A program made the translations under genes and the position numbers. DNA of 64,000 nt from contig CM038911.1 in assembly GCA_021904315.1 (NCBI GenBank), positions 8,157,390-8,221,389 of the forward strand, in the 5' to 3' direction. The notes beneath the pieces were generated by a model. That model was not told the origin of the DNA and made no database searches. It was given only the letters and a program-made list of their open reading frames with translations. This document shows, one piece after another, positions 1 to 18,835 of the stretch; the first letter of the stretch is position 1, and every line of letters starts with the position of its first letter. Source of the DNA: Sphagnum magellanicum (lineage: Eukaryota; Streptophyta; Sphagnopsida; Sphagnales; Sphagnaceae).

Positions 1-279
1 GATGCGATGGAGTGCACTAAAAAACATAATGGCAAAATCATGAAACGAACAACCAAAAAACAGTTGAAATATTTGAAATCAAGAAAAAGGAAAATCCACC
101 ACACAAGCAAAAACATGGTTAATGTTCTTACAAGCTTGAGTTTAGCAATGTGTCATGCATTTATTCAAGACAAAACTAATTTGTTTCCACTTGTACATCT
201 CCTTTCAGATTCATTAGAAGATGAAAATAGACAAGACAACATTCAAATGCTTAATGATGATGAAGAAGAAGCAATTTGA
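1..279 (+). CDS. Partial ORF of unknown function, open at the window edge
   Basis: The frame is open from the first base of the window and ends at a TGA at 277-279, so this could be the last part of a longer reading frame. The visible 90 or so residues are very basic at the N-terminal side (many Lys/Arg between residues 4 and 35) and end in an acidic run of Asp/Glu. I recognise no domain. The surrounding DNA is AT-rich and a broken Harbinger transposase lies 3 kb away, so a transposon-derived protein is possible, but nothing in the sequence proves it. It could also be a chance ORF. Confidence 0.25.
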   Translation, partial: DAMECTKKHNGKIMKRTTKKQLKYLKSRKRKIHHTSKNMVNVLTSLSLAMCHAFIQDKTNLFPLVHLLSDSLEDENRQDNIQMLNDDEEEAI

Positions 280-2403
280 AAGATTCTAAAACCATTTTCA
301 ATATCAAAATTTTAGTTTCAAATTTCAAATGTAAACTTTAGTGTTTCAATTTCAAAACTTGCATTATGAGAAATTACGTCCCCCAAAACCACATTGCCTT
401 GTAATTAGAACACAAAAAATAACTTGTATACAACTATTGTGTAATTATCCCTTGCATATCATAATTATTATGCAATTATACCCTTGAAAATACAAGGAAT
501 TAATAGATAAAGTATCACATCAAATAATAATTAATTATATTATAGTTGAAAAAGAGTTGAAAATGGGTCTTTTATACAATATTATATACACACCATACGT
601 ACATCCATAGTCAACCATGTTTGATTTTTTGAAGAATTATAATGTAATTGCATGTGACAACTATTTTTAAAATGTTGTAAATGTGTTATTGATGCAACAA
701 TTATGTTACAACTAGTAATTCATGTATGATGTACATACATGTGATGATGCCATGTGTTCACATTTTCATTGTTCATTATGGGATACATTTACAATTAGTT
801 TTCAACAATGATTCCCATTGATTCAACTTGTACGGCCAATAATGTGCACTATTGAACTATCAGTGTTTAATTATGTTTTGACTATTGTGTAACAACTCAT
901 AGTTTAATAAAAATACAAATTCATATGTAATATTTGATAAAAAAATCCTATTTCAATAATTTGAGTATTAAATATTAATTCCACTTAATACACTTAATTT
1001 CTATGAACTTATTAATTATACTAAATAATTGACTATGATTTTGAATAAATTAGTTTAATTCATATAAATCAATTTTAAATGAACTAACTAATTATGTTAA
1101 TTAAACTAAATAATATGGATGTATAAGAACAATATTTTTTCATCAAATAATAATCAAATAAATATTCACTTAATTGGGGATACTTAATAACATGAATTAA
1201 ATAGATTAATTAAAATAATTATTATTTCATCAATAATTATGAAAAAATTAATTATTTAAAATCAATAACAAATAAATTATGTTGATACATATAATTAATT
1301 TAAATGTGAAACTAAAAGCAATGTGTATATTATATTAAAACTTCAATTCAGATGTACATATGGGTATGCCTATTCATACCTTGGTTTTTTTTACCCAAAT
1401 TCATAATTAAAATTTTATTTTTACTAATAAATTATTTGTGAATAAATTAATAATGAATATGTAGTCTATTTAATTGCTATGAAAAAATTATCTAAACTAA
1501 ATAGTTAACCATTAATATGGATTATAAATCAATTTGATTTAAATAATTAGTTTGTTAATTAAATAAAATAACTAATAATATTTTTCTAATTTTCTAATAA
1601 TAAATGATTAATTACATTAATTCAAATAATTCGTCCTCTGATAATAAATTATCTGAAATAAAATAATTAAGTATTTGAAATAACTACCTAAAAAATAAAA
1701 TGAATTAAACTGATTATTTCAAATAATTAATTATATTAATTAAATAGCTGTTATTGATTCTCCAAATTTATTAACTAAATAATTACTAGAATTAGACTAA
1801 ATAATTTAGATAACTAGTTCACCGGTTAATTAACTCAAATAACGATCTAGATAATTAATTATCAGATATTTAATTCAAATAATCATTTCAGATAAAATTA
1901 GATAATTTTTTAATAATTAATTATTTGATTCAAAATAATTAATTTAAATAATTACTTCAAATGATTAAATAATTAATAACTAATTGTGTGAGTTACATAA
2001 TTAAAAACAAACACAAAGCATGTTGAAAAATATTTTTGTATTTACAACTCAAATTGCAATTTAAAAACAACTAAAAGATTTGACCCATTTATTTTTTTTG
2101 AATCCCATGTCACAAACTATATAAATAAGGTGTCTTCTCTTATATCTCATATTAAAATACATGTGCCATTTTAAGATGAGCTAGAAAAACTTAACCTTAG
2201 AAGCAAAACATAAAATAAAATAAAATATTTACATGACTATTTTTTAATTCACCTAGTCTTATAGTCTCCTACCTACTTGCCTACATAAATAAATAAGTAA
2301 GTCCTATTTTTCTACTTACCTATGTAGGTAAAAAGGTAAATAGGTTTGTAGGTCTTAAAACCTACCAACCTACCAACCTATGGCTATGTATTGACCACCT
2401 AGT

Positions 2404-2475
<72 letters not shown>

Positions 2476-3250
2476 TTTTTCTGTTTTTTATTTTATTTAA
2501 TTTTAAAAATTCAATTAGTATGCCATGTGACAATTTTTTGTTATGCCATATGTAATAGTCTCGAACCATCATTAGTAATTATAATAAACGACGAAATCAA
2601 TACTTCAAAAAAATTTTAAATTTACAAATCTTCATAATGACACATGTCAAATTTTAATGGATGGATGAAAATTAGTAATTTCAACATGATATTATGGTTG
2701 TAGTTATAATGGAATTACATAGTAGTTGAAAATGAATTATTTTGATAGAGTTGCAATAGAATTGCAATGAATTACACTATATACACAATGAGTTACAACT
2801 TTTGCAACTCATGCAACTTGTTCAATAACACTCATAACATAAAAATATGATGAGTTCCAAGTGGTCATTGGAACTCAAAAATTGATTTGCAAGGCTAGTT
2901 GTAAAACACCCCTTTATCTTATAGTGTTGATTTTCAAAAAAATTCACTTAGAAAATTTTTGTTTCAAATTTTAGATGCAAACTTTAGTCAATGCTTCAAT
3001 TTTAGTTTCAAAATTTGATTTTCGAATTCGAATTCAATTTCAAATGCAAATTTTAAAGTTTAAAATTACATATTTCAAAATTCATAATATTAAATTAATC
3101 TACGCATATGTGCCTTTAGTTACAAAGGTATTGTTCAAGTTGCATCTATTACATTGTACCAAACATCTCATTCTCATGCAATGGAAGATTTTCACCATCA
3201 ATGTCATTACCTCTTGTTGCTACATTTATCTATTCATCTATTTGCTTTAC
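280..3250. other. AT-rich intergenic DNA, no gene seen
   Basis: Very AT-rich sequence dominated by short AATTA/TTAAT-type words with many stop codons in all frames. It contains a long AT dinucleotide run (listed separately) and a patch rich in CTAC/GTAGG words around 2265-2390. I see no coding frame, RNA gene or transposon end here. Confidence 0.6.
2407..2472. repeat. AT dinucleotide microsatellite
   Basis: An uninterrupted alternating AT run of about 65 bases, flanked by ordinary AT-rich sequence. It can self-pair as a cruciform and is expected to vary in length between individuals. Confidence 0.95.
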
Positions 3251-3259
3251 ACCTACTTA

Positions 3260-3900
3260 TGGCTGATTCTTTTAATCTAGTTGAAACAATAATGATTCTA
3301 TGTCTTCTTCTTTCCCATCCAAAATCAAATTATGTACCATGCAACAACACATTACAACATCAAATTAAAAAACAATATGTAAATTGGTCTTTAACAAAAG
3401 CTCCTTGAACATCTTCTTTAAGATTTCTTAAAAGTTTTCAACCATAATCCTCCTTTGACATAGTTGTGGATTATACAAGGCTTCAAGAAATGTGTGGCAT
3501 ACCCCCAATTGCTTGTGCAACACCATCAATTAAGGTAATAAGGGATAATCTTTGTTGTCTATAAGGTAAGGCCTTATATCCTCTTGTCCACAATTAATTG
3601 CAAACAAGTTTTTTTCACTAGCCTTATGGTATAATGAAGAAAGTCTAAAGATCTGAACATCAATGACAAAGCTAAGAATGTAAATGAATACATTTCAAAA
3701 CCTTTTTCAATGGTCCACAACAACTTGAAATTGGATGTTATAGCCTTTACACTTGAATGAATAAAAATTAGTTGCAATGACTTCCACCTTGGGCTTTTGA
3801 ACATGGATCTATGTCACATTAGGGCACCATGGATTGCAAGGAGGCCACATAAATCCTTAAACCCATCCATGACCTCAATCAAATTTTTACCCTTTGGCCA
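3260..3900 (-). pseudogene. Degenerate PIF/Harbinger (HARBI1-like, DDE_Tnp_4) transposase
   Basis: Translating the minus strand piecewise gives fragments in the order expected for a HARBI1-type DDE nuclease. First comes a segment reading DGFKDLCGLLAIHGA, then one with FYSFKCKGYNIQFQVVVDH, then RLSSLYHKASEKNLF, then PYLIDNKDYPLLP, and finally a segment with a KEDVQGAF-like motif and a CCNVLLHGT-like tail. In the family, the first of these precedes the GAIDGTHI-type motif, the second is the beta-strand around the central acidic residues, and the last is the alpha-helical part near the catalytic Glu. Several stop codons and frame changes break it, and the first catalytic Asp region is lost. It is a dead copy; terminal inverted repeats were not located. 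Confidence 0.78.
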
Positions 3901-6560
3901 TTTGAATTTATAATATTAAATGGACAATTGATTTCCCAATTGTAAACAATTCAAAACAATGCAAATACTCATATGCATGGGTTGATTTATATAAACTACA
4001 TGCTACATGAATATTCAAAGGGTAAGTAGAACCGAATTTGGTTTTTTTCTCCATATCATTGGACTCATGATTTGTGTTAAATGGTACATGAAAAATCTAT
4101 TCACATGGAAATGTTCTATCCACTTGGAATTGTCATATTATGTCATCAAAAATTGAGAATACTAGGTGGTAAATCAAACCTTAACCCAATCCCCTAGCTC
4201 CCTACTCCCTAGTAATGCATATACACATGAAAGTTAATAGTGGTGTAGAATTAGAGCATTGTTCATTGTTTCATAAATAAACAATGCATCCTCATTTGAA
4301 AAAAACATTAGAACATCACACATTATCACATTGTAAGCTTGTAAGACCAATTGCAAAAATGAGGCTAAAATAACAACCTTGAGTGAACACATTTTACAGA
4401 AAAACAAACTATAAAAAAAACTACAAAGAACATGGTAAAAGGAAGTTGTAAAAGTTGGAGAAAACATATAAACCACAAAACATAAGAGCATGTGCACAAG
4501 ATTGTAGAATGCTCCAAAAAATTACCCTGTGTAAGTTGTGTGCAAGATAACAAAGCACTCCAAGAAATTATTGCGGGTAGGAGAAGAACAAATCATCAAA
4601 ATTGCACAATTACAAAACATATGAATGAACGAAATAAAAAAACTTACATTATAAAAATCAAAGAGCTTGTGATAGTAAAAAAAACTTAACAAAATCAAAA
4701 AGGTTGGAAAAATAAAAAGCTTATTAAAAGCAAGAGTTTACAGAGCTTGCAAAAGATTCCAAAAAAATGAATGTAAAGATCACATGTAGCTTGTAAGAAA
4801 AATGCAAAGCGGAAATATCACAAAATGTAAAAAATTCATAGAAATTGCAAGAATCACAAAGCTTGTGGAAATAAACAAATGAATGGAAGAAAAAAAATTA
4901 TAAAAGGATTTGGAAAGGCAATGGCTTACCTCAAAATGGTGTTGTTCATTGATCTTAATTAATGACAATTTGTCACAAGCTTTTTGCAGTATTGCATAAT
5001 CAATAGGTGTTTAAACAATGATAGCACATTAACAATAATTACCTCAACATAAATTAGTAATAACCCTAGCTTTTTAACATTGATTAACTTTTAAACTATT
5101 TTTTAACATCCTTGTCAAATAAATCCTTTAGTTACCCTTATGTGTGAACTAACCTTTAGTGAATTAAACTTCCTTGACTATTTTTTAAACATCATTGTTA
5201 TTTTGCTTATTGTTTAGTCATTTTGTTGAAAAGATTGATCAAAATTCTATCAATCATGTTCTAGGTCAAAGATGCCTAGAGAAGGAAAAAAAGCCTTGCA
5301 AGTTTTTCAAATACGAATATCCCGTGTTTGCCTCAAAGTTTGAAAGAGACCTTGATTTTAATAATTGGAATTCTACTAAGAGCATGGTAAGTTTGGGATT
5401 AGTAAAGTGCAGCAACATGGAGCCCAAGTTGATGAATTAAATTCAAATTTAGTTAAAATTTATATTCAATTAAATTGAAGAAAATTGAGATGCAAATTCA
5501 CATAAAAAATATATTGAATTTTTACTTTAATTTAACTATGGTGTTTAAAAAGGACATAATTCCAAAAAGACACACCTTTCTATCCCTCTTTACTTGAGAA
5601 TTGAATAAATAAATTCAATTTGGAACTATGCAAAGGATGACTTATGGAAGTTCAACAAGCCATCCTACCTAAATAGGGTTTGATGAACCAAAGTCCCTAG
5701 AATTTGTAACATTAAAAATGCAATATATGTTTTGAAGTTTGTTGGAAATATATGTGAAACATGGAAAGAAAAAAATCAAGTAAGATAGGAAAAAAAAAAC
5801 CTTTATGTGTAAGGTGCCATCCTCTATGGCTCTAATCTCACTATGAAGAAAGCACCCTCCAAATACACTAGAAATTTTTTAACCTTTTTCACATTTAAAG
5901 GGGGACTTCCCTTGTGTAAAACAATGGGATTCTTTTATAGGGTTTTAATCTTTCCCTTGCATATCAACAAGTTTGATGATACCATAATACCTTTTCAAGT
6001 TCAATACTTAGGTGCCAAATAATTATTTTATTTTTAAAAAACCCACTTCAATAGTTTTTAAATTTTATGAAATTTCAGCATTTAATGAAAAAAAAAAACA
6101 TAAATTTCCACCAATTTTTGTATTTTTCAATCCCTTGTAAGGAGGAGAATTTGAGGAAAAATCAAAATTTATAGTGTAAATTTGACTAGTTTTGCTCTTC
6201 TCTTTTTTTTTTGGAAAAATTTGCCCAATTTTGAATATCACAAAATTGGAGGGAATTTTTTTTTTGGGACTTAGACAAACATACATGCATGATTATTTTT
6301 TAATTGTAATGTAATTTTTCCACCAAAAAAAAAACCCGGATTAGTTAGTGATTGTTTTGGTGGTGCATTTTTTGTCATTTTTTGAAAAATATTCTGAAAA
6401 TAATACTTTTTCATAGATTCTTTTTTTGGGGGGGGGGGAAACACACCAAAAAAATAATTTGGGTTTAAAAATTTGCAAAAAAATCACCACAATGTTGCCT
6501 ACAATATGAAAGTACACTTAAGATTTTTATTTATTTTTTACTTTCATAATTTGAATATTG
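3901..6560. other. AT-rich intergenic DNA with homopolymer runs
   Basis: No convincing gene. Short open frames on both strands have the composition of chance frames in AT-rich DNA. Poly-A/poly-T tracts are common (for example around 6086, 6203, 6256 and 6420), and a G run lies at about 6428-6437. Confidence 0.5.
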
Positions 6561-6568
6561 CGAAAATT

Positions 6569-6810
6569 GGCTAAACCTACCTACAGATGATTGCCACTTG
6601 AGCAAGATCACAAAATTGAAAAAACAAAACAATCCCCCCTCAAAGGTATTTTACAATGATTTACTAAATTACCAGAAAAATCCAGCTGAGTCTCCATGCA
6701 GTGTTTTTTTTAAGGAATTTTTGTTTGTAGCCAAAAAGTGGCTATCATCCACAAGAAGGTGTAGAAAATTTTGCAAGCAATTCATGCATGGGAAGATTTA
6801 GCCAAATCTG
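6569..6810. mobile_element. MITE-like foldback upstream of MCM5
   Basis: The left end (6569-6602) and the right portion (6735-6810) share inverted blocks. The left arm contains GGCTAAACC and GATGATTGCCACTTG; the right arm contains AAGTGGCTATCATCC and GATTTAGCCAAAT, their imperfect reverse complements. The same words recur at 17.5-17.9, 47.0-47.2 and 52.3-52.6 kb, so this is a dispersed family. No ORF is inside, and clear target-site duplications were not found. It lies about 150 bases upstream of the GC-rich MCM5 promoter. Confidence 0.5.
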
Positions 6811-6959
6811 GCTAGAAACTAAATATGAATTATGATGAATCTTTAATTATCCTTCTGACGTTTTTTTACTTTTTTTTTTCCTTGCAGTTCTGGTGATGAT
6901 TGAGTTTTTTTTTGTTTTTTTGTTTTTTCCAAAATCACTTGATTTTGGAATTTTTTGGT

Positions 6960-7376
6960 TTCGCCAATAAAAAAGGCTAAACCTAATTGCGCTGTTGGTT
7001 CCCGCCCTTCTTCTCCAACCACGCTTCACTTCCGGACTGGTCGGAGAATTGGCGCCAAAAACAAAACGCACAATCAGCCCGGCCCAGCAGCGCACGAGAA
7101 CGATCGATCGAGCAACCGGTGCATCCATCGCTGTTTCTCGTCTCGCATTTCGATTCACACGCATTGCCTTGGGAGTTTGGAATGCGATCGAGTAGCACAA
7201 GAAACTTTTGGCGCTTCGAATGTGATTTTCAGAACTCAGTTTGGTAGTTCGTACTTCATTCTACACCTCCCTCCGGGCCCGCCCCGCTTCTGTTCCGTTC
7301 TTGAGGGATTGGTTTTCTAGGCAATACTACGTTATCGCTGTGACATTTGCGCTCAATCGTGGAAGGGTGATAAGCG
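6960..7376 (+). promoter_or_regulatory. MCM5 promoter and 5' leader with E2F-type sites
   Basis: The base composition changes sharply from AT-rich to GC-rich at about 6965, and the stretch ends at the MCM5 ATG. Three E2F-like elements are visible: TTCCCGCC at 6999-7006, the near-palindromic TTGGCGCCAAAA at 7049-7060 and TTTTGGCGC at 7206-7214. In plants and animals MCM genes are typical E2F/DP targets induced at G1/S, so the sites fit the gene. No convincing TATA box was seen; the transcription start is unknown. Confidence 0.7.
7049..7060 (+). promoter_or_regulatory. Palindromic E2F/DP binding site
   Basis: TTGGCGCCAAAA matches the consensus TTTSSCGC core on both strands because GGCGCC is self-complementary. 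It lies 317 bases upstream of the MCM5 start codon. Confidence 0.7.
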
Positions 7377-13838
<6,462 letters not shown>

Positions 13839-14407
13839 GAACAAGCCAACATTCTTGTTGGATTACTGGGCCTCCCTCTACAGTGGCTCTGGCCTAGCAG
13901 TACCACAAAGGTTAATACTTAGTACCAAGGGGTAACTCACCAATCATGTAATCTCGAGACTTTCAACGACCTGACTCTGATGCTTTCACTTTGAAGCTCG
14001 AATGGGTGGTGCAATTTGTAGTTAGCACAGCCTCATGATGCTGAATTGAACCTTTCAGAGGAGGTTTTCTGGCTCACAATGCTGAAATGAACCTGTATAT
14101 TGGAGTTTTTTTGGGCCAATGAACTGACACGTGTGGGACCTGACAAAACTCTAGTTTGGGGGATTGTATGTAGCCTAAATCTGGTGGCGATCCTGAAGAG
14201 AAACTATATCAAACATTTGTGCTATTGATTCCAGGTACTTCTCACTGTATTCTTGCCATTTAATAACCGATAGCTTCTCTCATATGGGTAAATTGACTTG
14301 TAGGAAAACATAACGCTCTTTCACGTTCGAAAATCATATGAATGAGCATTGTCTATTTCTTGATATGTTTTGTATGTAAAACCCTAACTCTTCTTCCCGG
14401 AAATAAA
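13839..14407 (+). other. MCM5 3' untranslated region and likely poly(A) signal
   Basis: Sequence after the TAG stop keeps gene-like composition for about 500 bases. An AATAAA hexamer at 14402-14407 is a plausible polyadenylation signal, but the real cleavage site cannot be read from sequence alone. Confidence 0.45.
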
Positions 14408-15619
14408 AGAGGACAGACCTCAAAACCATGGGCACAAGTTGTTGCCCTTCCCAAGTCCCATAGAATCTCCCACAAGGGCTCCATGCGGGGTTTATAGCAT
14501 AATTCTTCCTCCATCAATTTGGACCCTAGTTGTTGTTGTAGTTCATGGCAATGCTTGGCCAGGTCTTTTGGAGTACACTATTGGGGGCAGGGGGGTCCAC
14601 AAATAACAATAATAATAAGAATAATAAGAATGCTAATGGATTAGTTTCATGCTTTTGACCTCCCATTCTATTCTACAGTGCTTCAATGCCCACCAATATA
14701 CGACTCAAAAAACAAACATTGAACTAACATTGAAAGCTCTAAATGATTATGTCGATGGATTGTTCATACTTATCCTACTTGTAATGTGGCCGCCAGCCAT
14801 GACCTTTGGGCAAGTCATAGCCTCCATTATATTATTTATATGCTTTGTGGATATGCAGCACCTTCCAATCGAGTACATCATACACTAACTAACCAACACT
14901 CTTTTCACTTTCCCATTCAAGTATAAATATAATTAGACTAGTGTGAACCCCGTGCATAATGCACAGGTGTGTTATTTCAACAATGTTTGTATATAGGGGA
15001 AAAAAATTGCCCAACTTTTTATTACCTCTTTTTAGACACAAAAAAGAAAGGAGGACTTGTGTTAAGTAGTAGATATCCAAACTTTGGATAAGACCAACTA
15101 GTTTTTTAAATTTTCTTTATTGCTGGGATTGTGGGTCAATTGGGAAGTGTCCATCTATCCTTATAATCCCTTATAGTTTTTACTAATATACAAATTTGAA
15201 GTTATGGGTAGTTATAATTGTAAATTGGCAGTTATTTGCATATATAACTTACATACTACAAGACAACTTTTATAGAAGGAAATGAAGCCCTTCCAAAATT
15301 GGCATGTTCTCTATATCAAACTTCTTTATGTGTGTGTATATATATATAATTATTGATATTTTTTTTTTAATGTTTTTTTTTGGGGGTAAAGTAAAGCAAA
15401 CATGCACCCATTTTCTTAGTTCTTATCCAGAACGATCCTAAAAGTTAGTGTGAGTAGTTGGTGGGGGGCAAGATGTAATGTGTAAGGTAAACCCCAAGGG
15501 TCCCAAAAGAAGGGGCCCTATGATGATGAGGTGGTGGTAGTAGCTGAGTCTGGCCCCTACCTTTATCAAAAAAAGTGTCTTCCCACTCATGCACTACTTA
15601 TCCATCATAAGGGCACCCA
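14408..15619. other. Intergenic DNA, no gene seen
   Basis: Mixed-composition DNA with an AAT trinucleotide patch near 14606-14630, a short TA run near 15336-15348 and G/T runs near 15360-15386. Open frames are short and show no recognisable domain. Confidence 0.5.
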
Positions 15620-15788
15620 GGGTAAGGTTATCAGAAACCTCAACATACATAGATCACAAGGCGTATGAGGGGCAAGGTAAGGTTATCAGAAACCTCAACA
15701 TACGAAGATCACAAGGTGTATGAGGGGCAGGGTAAGGTTATCAGAAACCTCAACATACGAAGATCACAAGGTGTATGAGGGGCAAGGT
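15620..15788. repeat. 55-bp minisatellite, three copies
   Basis: Three head-to-tail copies begin at 15621, 15676 and 15731, exactly 55 bases apart. Each starts GGTAAGGTTATCAGAAACC and ends in GTATGAGGGGC. Copies two and three are almost identical and copy one differs at a few positions, suggesting recent expansion. Confidence 0.93.
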
Positions 15789-16504
15789 TCCTACACCTAC
15801 TCGGGTAAAAGTGGGAGGGACCCTACACCATATAGTGGTGTAAAGATCCTTCCCAGTTTCCCAAGTAGTTGTAAGTGTAATGTCCCTACTCTTTTTCTAG
15901 AAGAGGTATTAATGGATAGATATAAGGTGCCCTCCAAATATACTAGAAAATTTTCAAGAGATTTTTTTTAAAGAAAATTTATTCATAGTGCTTTTCCTCT
16001 CATTTTTTATTTTTTATTTTTTTTCAGTTTTTCAATGTTGCTAGAGTGACTAAACATTAATAACAAGATTTAATCACATTGGCTACAGAGCAAATCTTAC
16101 AATAGATTTTTATTTATTTTTTCAAAACCCTTCTATATTGTGGCTACCTGCTAGAGCCTAAGATAAAAAATCTGAACCCCCCCCCCCCCCCAAAAAAAAA
16201 AAAAAAAATCGAAATCTGATAAATTTAGGTCTTCTTCTTCTTCTTCCCCCAAAAAAATCCTTTATTGGTTTTGGAGGGCCATTATTTTTCACAAGATGAC
16301 AAAATAAAAACACTACTAGAGGGTATTATAATGTCATCTCTTAGAGGACTTAAATAAAAATTCACAGTTTGTAAGGGGGCTTCATTGGGTTCATGGATTT
16401 TGACAACCAAATAAAATACATTAAGTTTCACACCAGGTGAAAAAATCTATCTATGAAGGAAGGTAGTTTGTTTGTCTTGTTCTTTTTTGTACTTATAATA
16501 AGAT
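15789..16504. other. Intergenic DNA with homopolymer runs
   Basis: No gene seen. Notable only for a run of C directly followed by a run of A at about 16176-16207, and a CTT patch at about 16231-16245. Confidence 0.5.
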
Positions 16505-16665
16505 CCACCAAACTGGGATGCTTCAGATCGTGTTCTTGGGGTCTTTAGAAAGCTCTCCACCAAACCGGGATGCTTCAGATCGTGTTCTTGGGGGTCTTTG
16601 GAAAGCTCTGCCTCCACCAAACCGGGATGCTTCAGATTGTGTTCTTGGGGTCTTTGGAAAGCTCT
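16505..16665. repeat. 52-57-bp tandem repeat, three copies
   Basis: Units start at 16505, 16557 and 16614 (CCACCAAACYGGGATGCTTC) and end in GTCTTTRGAAAGCTCT. Spacing is 52 then 57 bases, the longer unit carrying a few extra bases. The short ORFs across it are repeat artefacts. A phrase with GGAAAGCTCTTGATGAG follows at about 16830; such GGAAAGCTCT phrases are common in plant LTRs, so this may be an expanded piece of an old LTR. Confidence 0.9.
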
Positions 16666-18450
16666 CGACTAGGAGGAGGGGGGTGCATGGGGCTTGGTTC
16701 CATGGGGTTTGTTGGACTTGTGGTGCAAAAGTTTCTTGAACATAGAATAATTTCTTCACTGAAAATTAAATTAAATTAAATAGTAGCTGAAAATTTGGGA
16801 GGAATTGGAACGTGCCTTTGGTGTTGTTGGAAAGCTCTTGATGAGCAGGATTTAATGGAATTTATTTGGAATTCAGAATGTGAGAGATATTTGATTTTGA
16901 ACTGATTTCTGCCATTGAAAAATTTCAAATAAATTCCAAAAAATCAGTTGAGGATGTGATAAAAACTTGAGCCAATGGCACATGCCACACTAGTAGTGTT
17001 AGGTGAAAATAATGACAAACAAATCCTTGTCATACCATAATACTTGGTACTTCTCCTCCAATGAACTACCTAGAGAGGATATATTCTACTCATTTGCGCA
17101 TCCAACAACATTTGAAATTTACACCTAATACTCCAACAACCATAGTACCTTGGCAGCTTTGACACATGTTTGTCAATTAATTAATTAATTAATTAATCCT
17201 GACATTTTTCATTTTAACAAGTAGAAATATTCTTGAAGGTTTCAAGAATATTATCCTTCACAAATTATTTTTATTTGAAAAAAAGAAGAAGAAATTCTGA
17301 AATTTTCAACATTTTTGAAAATAATATAATTTAGTGTTGAATCTGCCAAGGTAGTAGTAGTAGTAGGGTTTTTGATTTAAAAAATGGTTTGGAATAATAA
17401 GTAAGTTTTCATAGCAAGCTTTCTGATCATGATGCCACCATGTTCCATTATTCACCCCCAAGGAGGTGTTGTGTTGTGTTGTTGCTGGTTGGTGGTGGGT
17501 ATTTGCAAACATAATTTATGTGCTCGGTTTTTTCTTATGATCTCTACCTGTTTGGAATCATCATATGCCCACTTTTTTGGGGTTTTCTTTTAACCTTTGT
17601 TGTTGGCAATTGCATGCGCTCCAAGTGTTTTCTTTAAAGGAATTTTTTGTTTACATCCAAAGTGGGGATCATCCATCCATAGGAACATGTCGAAAAAGTG
17701 GCTATAAAATGTCATATATGAAGTACAATCTTTTAGTCTTCCTTCTATTTTTGTGGCTACACATAAAAATCATTATTTCTATCCAGCAAATTTTGCTTAT
17801 TATTTCTCACTTGTGGCTATTGAAAACTTTCAAGATCACTTCAATTTTGAGTTTTAACTTTGTTTTTTGGTGAAGTTCCACCAATAAAAAAAAGTTTGAT
17901 GCACACATGCAATCCTTCATCTAGGTGCAAATGTCATTTTGATTGTTTAGTTTGTATTTGGGTAATAAGTTATAAACCTTAAACCTAGATAATAAGTTAA
18001 GTTTCAACTTGTGAGGATTAGGTTTTTGTTGCCAATGTGGTGGTTACTAACCTAACATAGGAGATTGTGATTACGAATGTCATTAGTTGATCAATAGGTG
18101 CACTTGCAAAACTTAGTGTCATTGTTAAGATTCACAAGTATAGAGGGCTTTGTGAAAGGTATCACTTTATTTCGATGGTCATAGAAGTGTAGGTGTGTTC
18201 AAACATGATATGAATTGTTTCATCAAGGCAATTGTTTGTCTTTTTCATGATAGACAATTGAGAGGCCATTTATCTTTATCTTTTTCTATTTAGCTTTTAA
18301 AGCAATGTGTTAGTATTGCTCCTCAACATGCTTTAACTTCTATTATAAAACAGAAGATTATGATGACGGGAGATGTTTATTGTAAACCTCCTATTACTAT
18401 TAAATCTCACAATTTGCATGCAGACAACATTAGAAGGGTCGTGGATGATT
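16666..18450. other. Intergenic DNA including one dispersed-repeat copy
   Basis: No gene recognised. A TTAA run lies at 17177-17196 and an AGT run at about 17352-17365. The stretch at about 17540-17890 belongs to the dispersed family described at 6569-6810 and is listed separately. Confidence 0.5.
17540..17890. mobile_element. Copy of the dispersed repeat family also found upstream of MCM5
   Basis: It shares ordered blocks with 6690-6990: a TTTAAAGGAATTTTTTGTTT block, then AAGTGG with ATCATCC, then a block around CAAGATCACTT, and last CACCAATAAAAAA. Order and orientation are the same as at the MCM5 locus, so the two are copies of one element of which the foldback is a part. No coding capacity. 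Confidence 0.5.
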
Positions 18451-18835
18451 AGCTTCCTACCACGAAATGGATTAGTTCTTTCCTTTCCTTTCTTTGGTTC
18501 ATGTGGACTATGTGTTTTTTGGCCTTTTGTTGGCCTTCCTGTTTGTTTTGTATGTGATAGTTCGAACCATCGATTTTTTATTGGATTTTTGCTTGACTTT
18601 TAATTACAGCTTATAACATGTCCATGTTTTGCCTTTTTTCATTAGGGTAACGACGAAGGTCCAATTTTGCTTGGTTTTAAACATTGCCCATGGAGGGCAT
18701 TACATTCATAGCTTCGTACCATGAGAGGAACTAGCTCTCTCCCTCCTTTGATTCTTACGGGCTATGCATTTTTTTGACTTTTCTTTGGCCTTCCCTTTTG
18801 TTTTCAATGTGATAGTTCTAACCATTGGTTTTTGT
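18451..18835. repeat. Diverged direct duplication of about 130 bp
   Basis: Copy one (18451-18578) and copy two (18710-18835) share the run AGCTTCSTACCA, then a TTCTTTCC/CTCTCTCCC block, then TTGGCCTTCC and GTGATAGTTC. They are about 259 bases apart and clearly diverged. No gene can be assigned. Confidence 0.65.

Noticed and set aside
6847..7320. Several overlapping ORFs on both strands just upstream of MCM5
   Set aside because: They lie in GC-rich promoter/leader DNA, where chance frames are long, and none shows a domain or splice linkage to MCM5.
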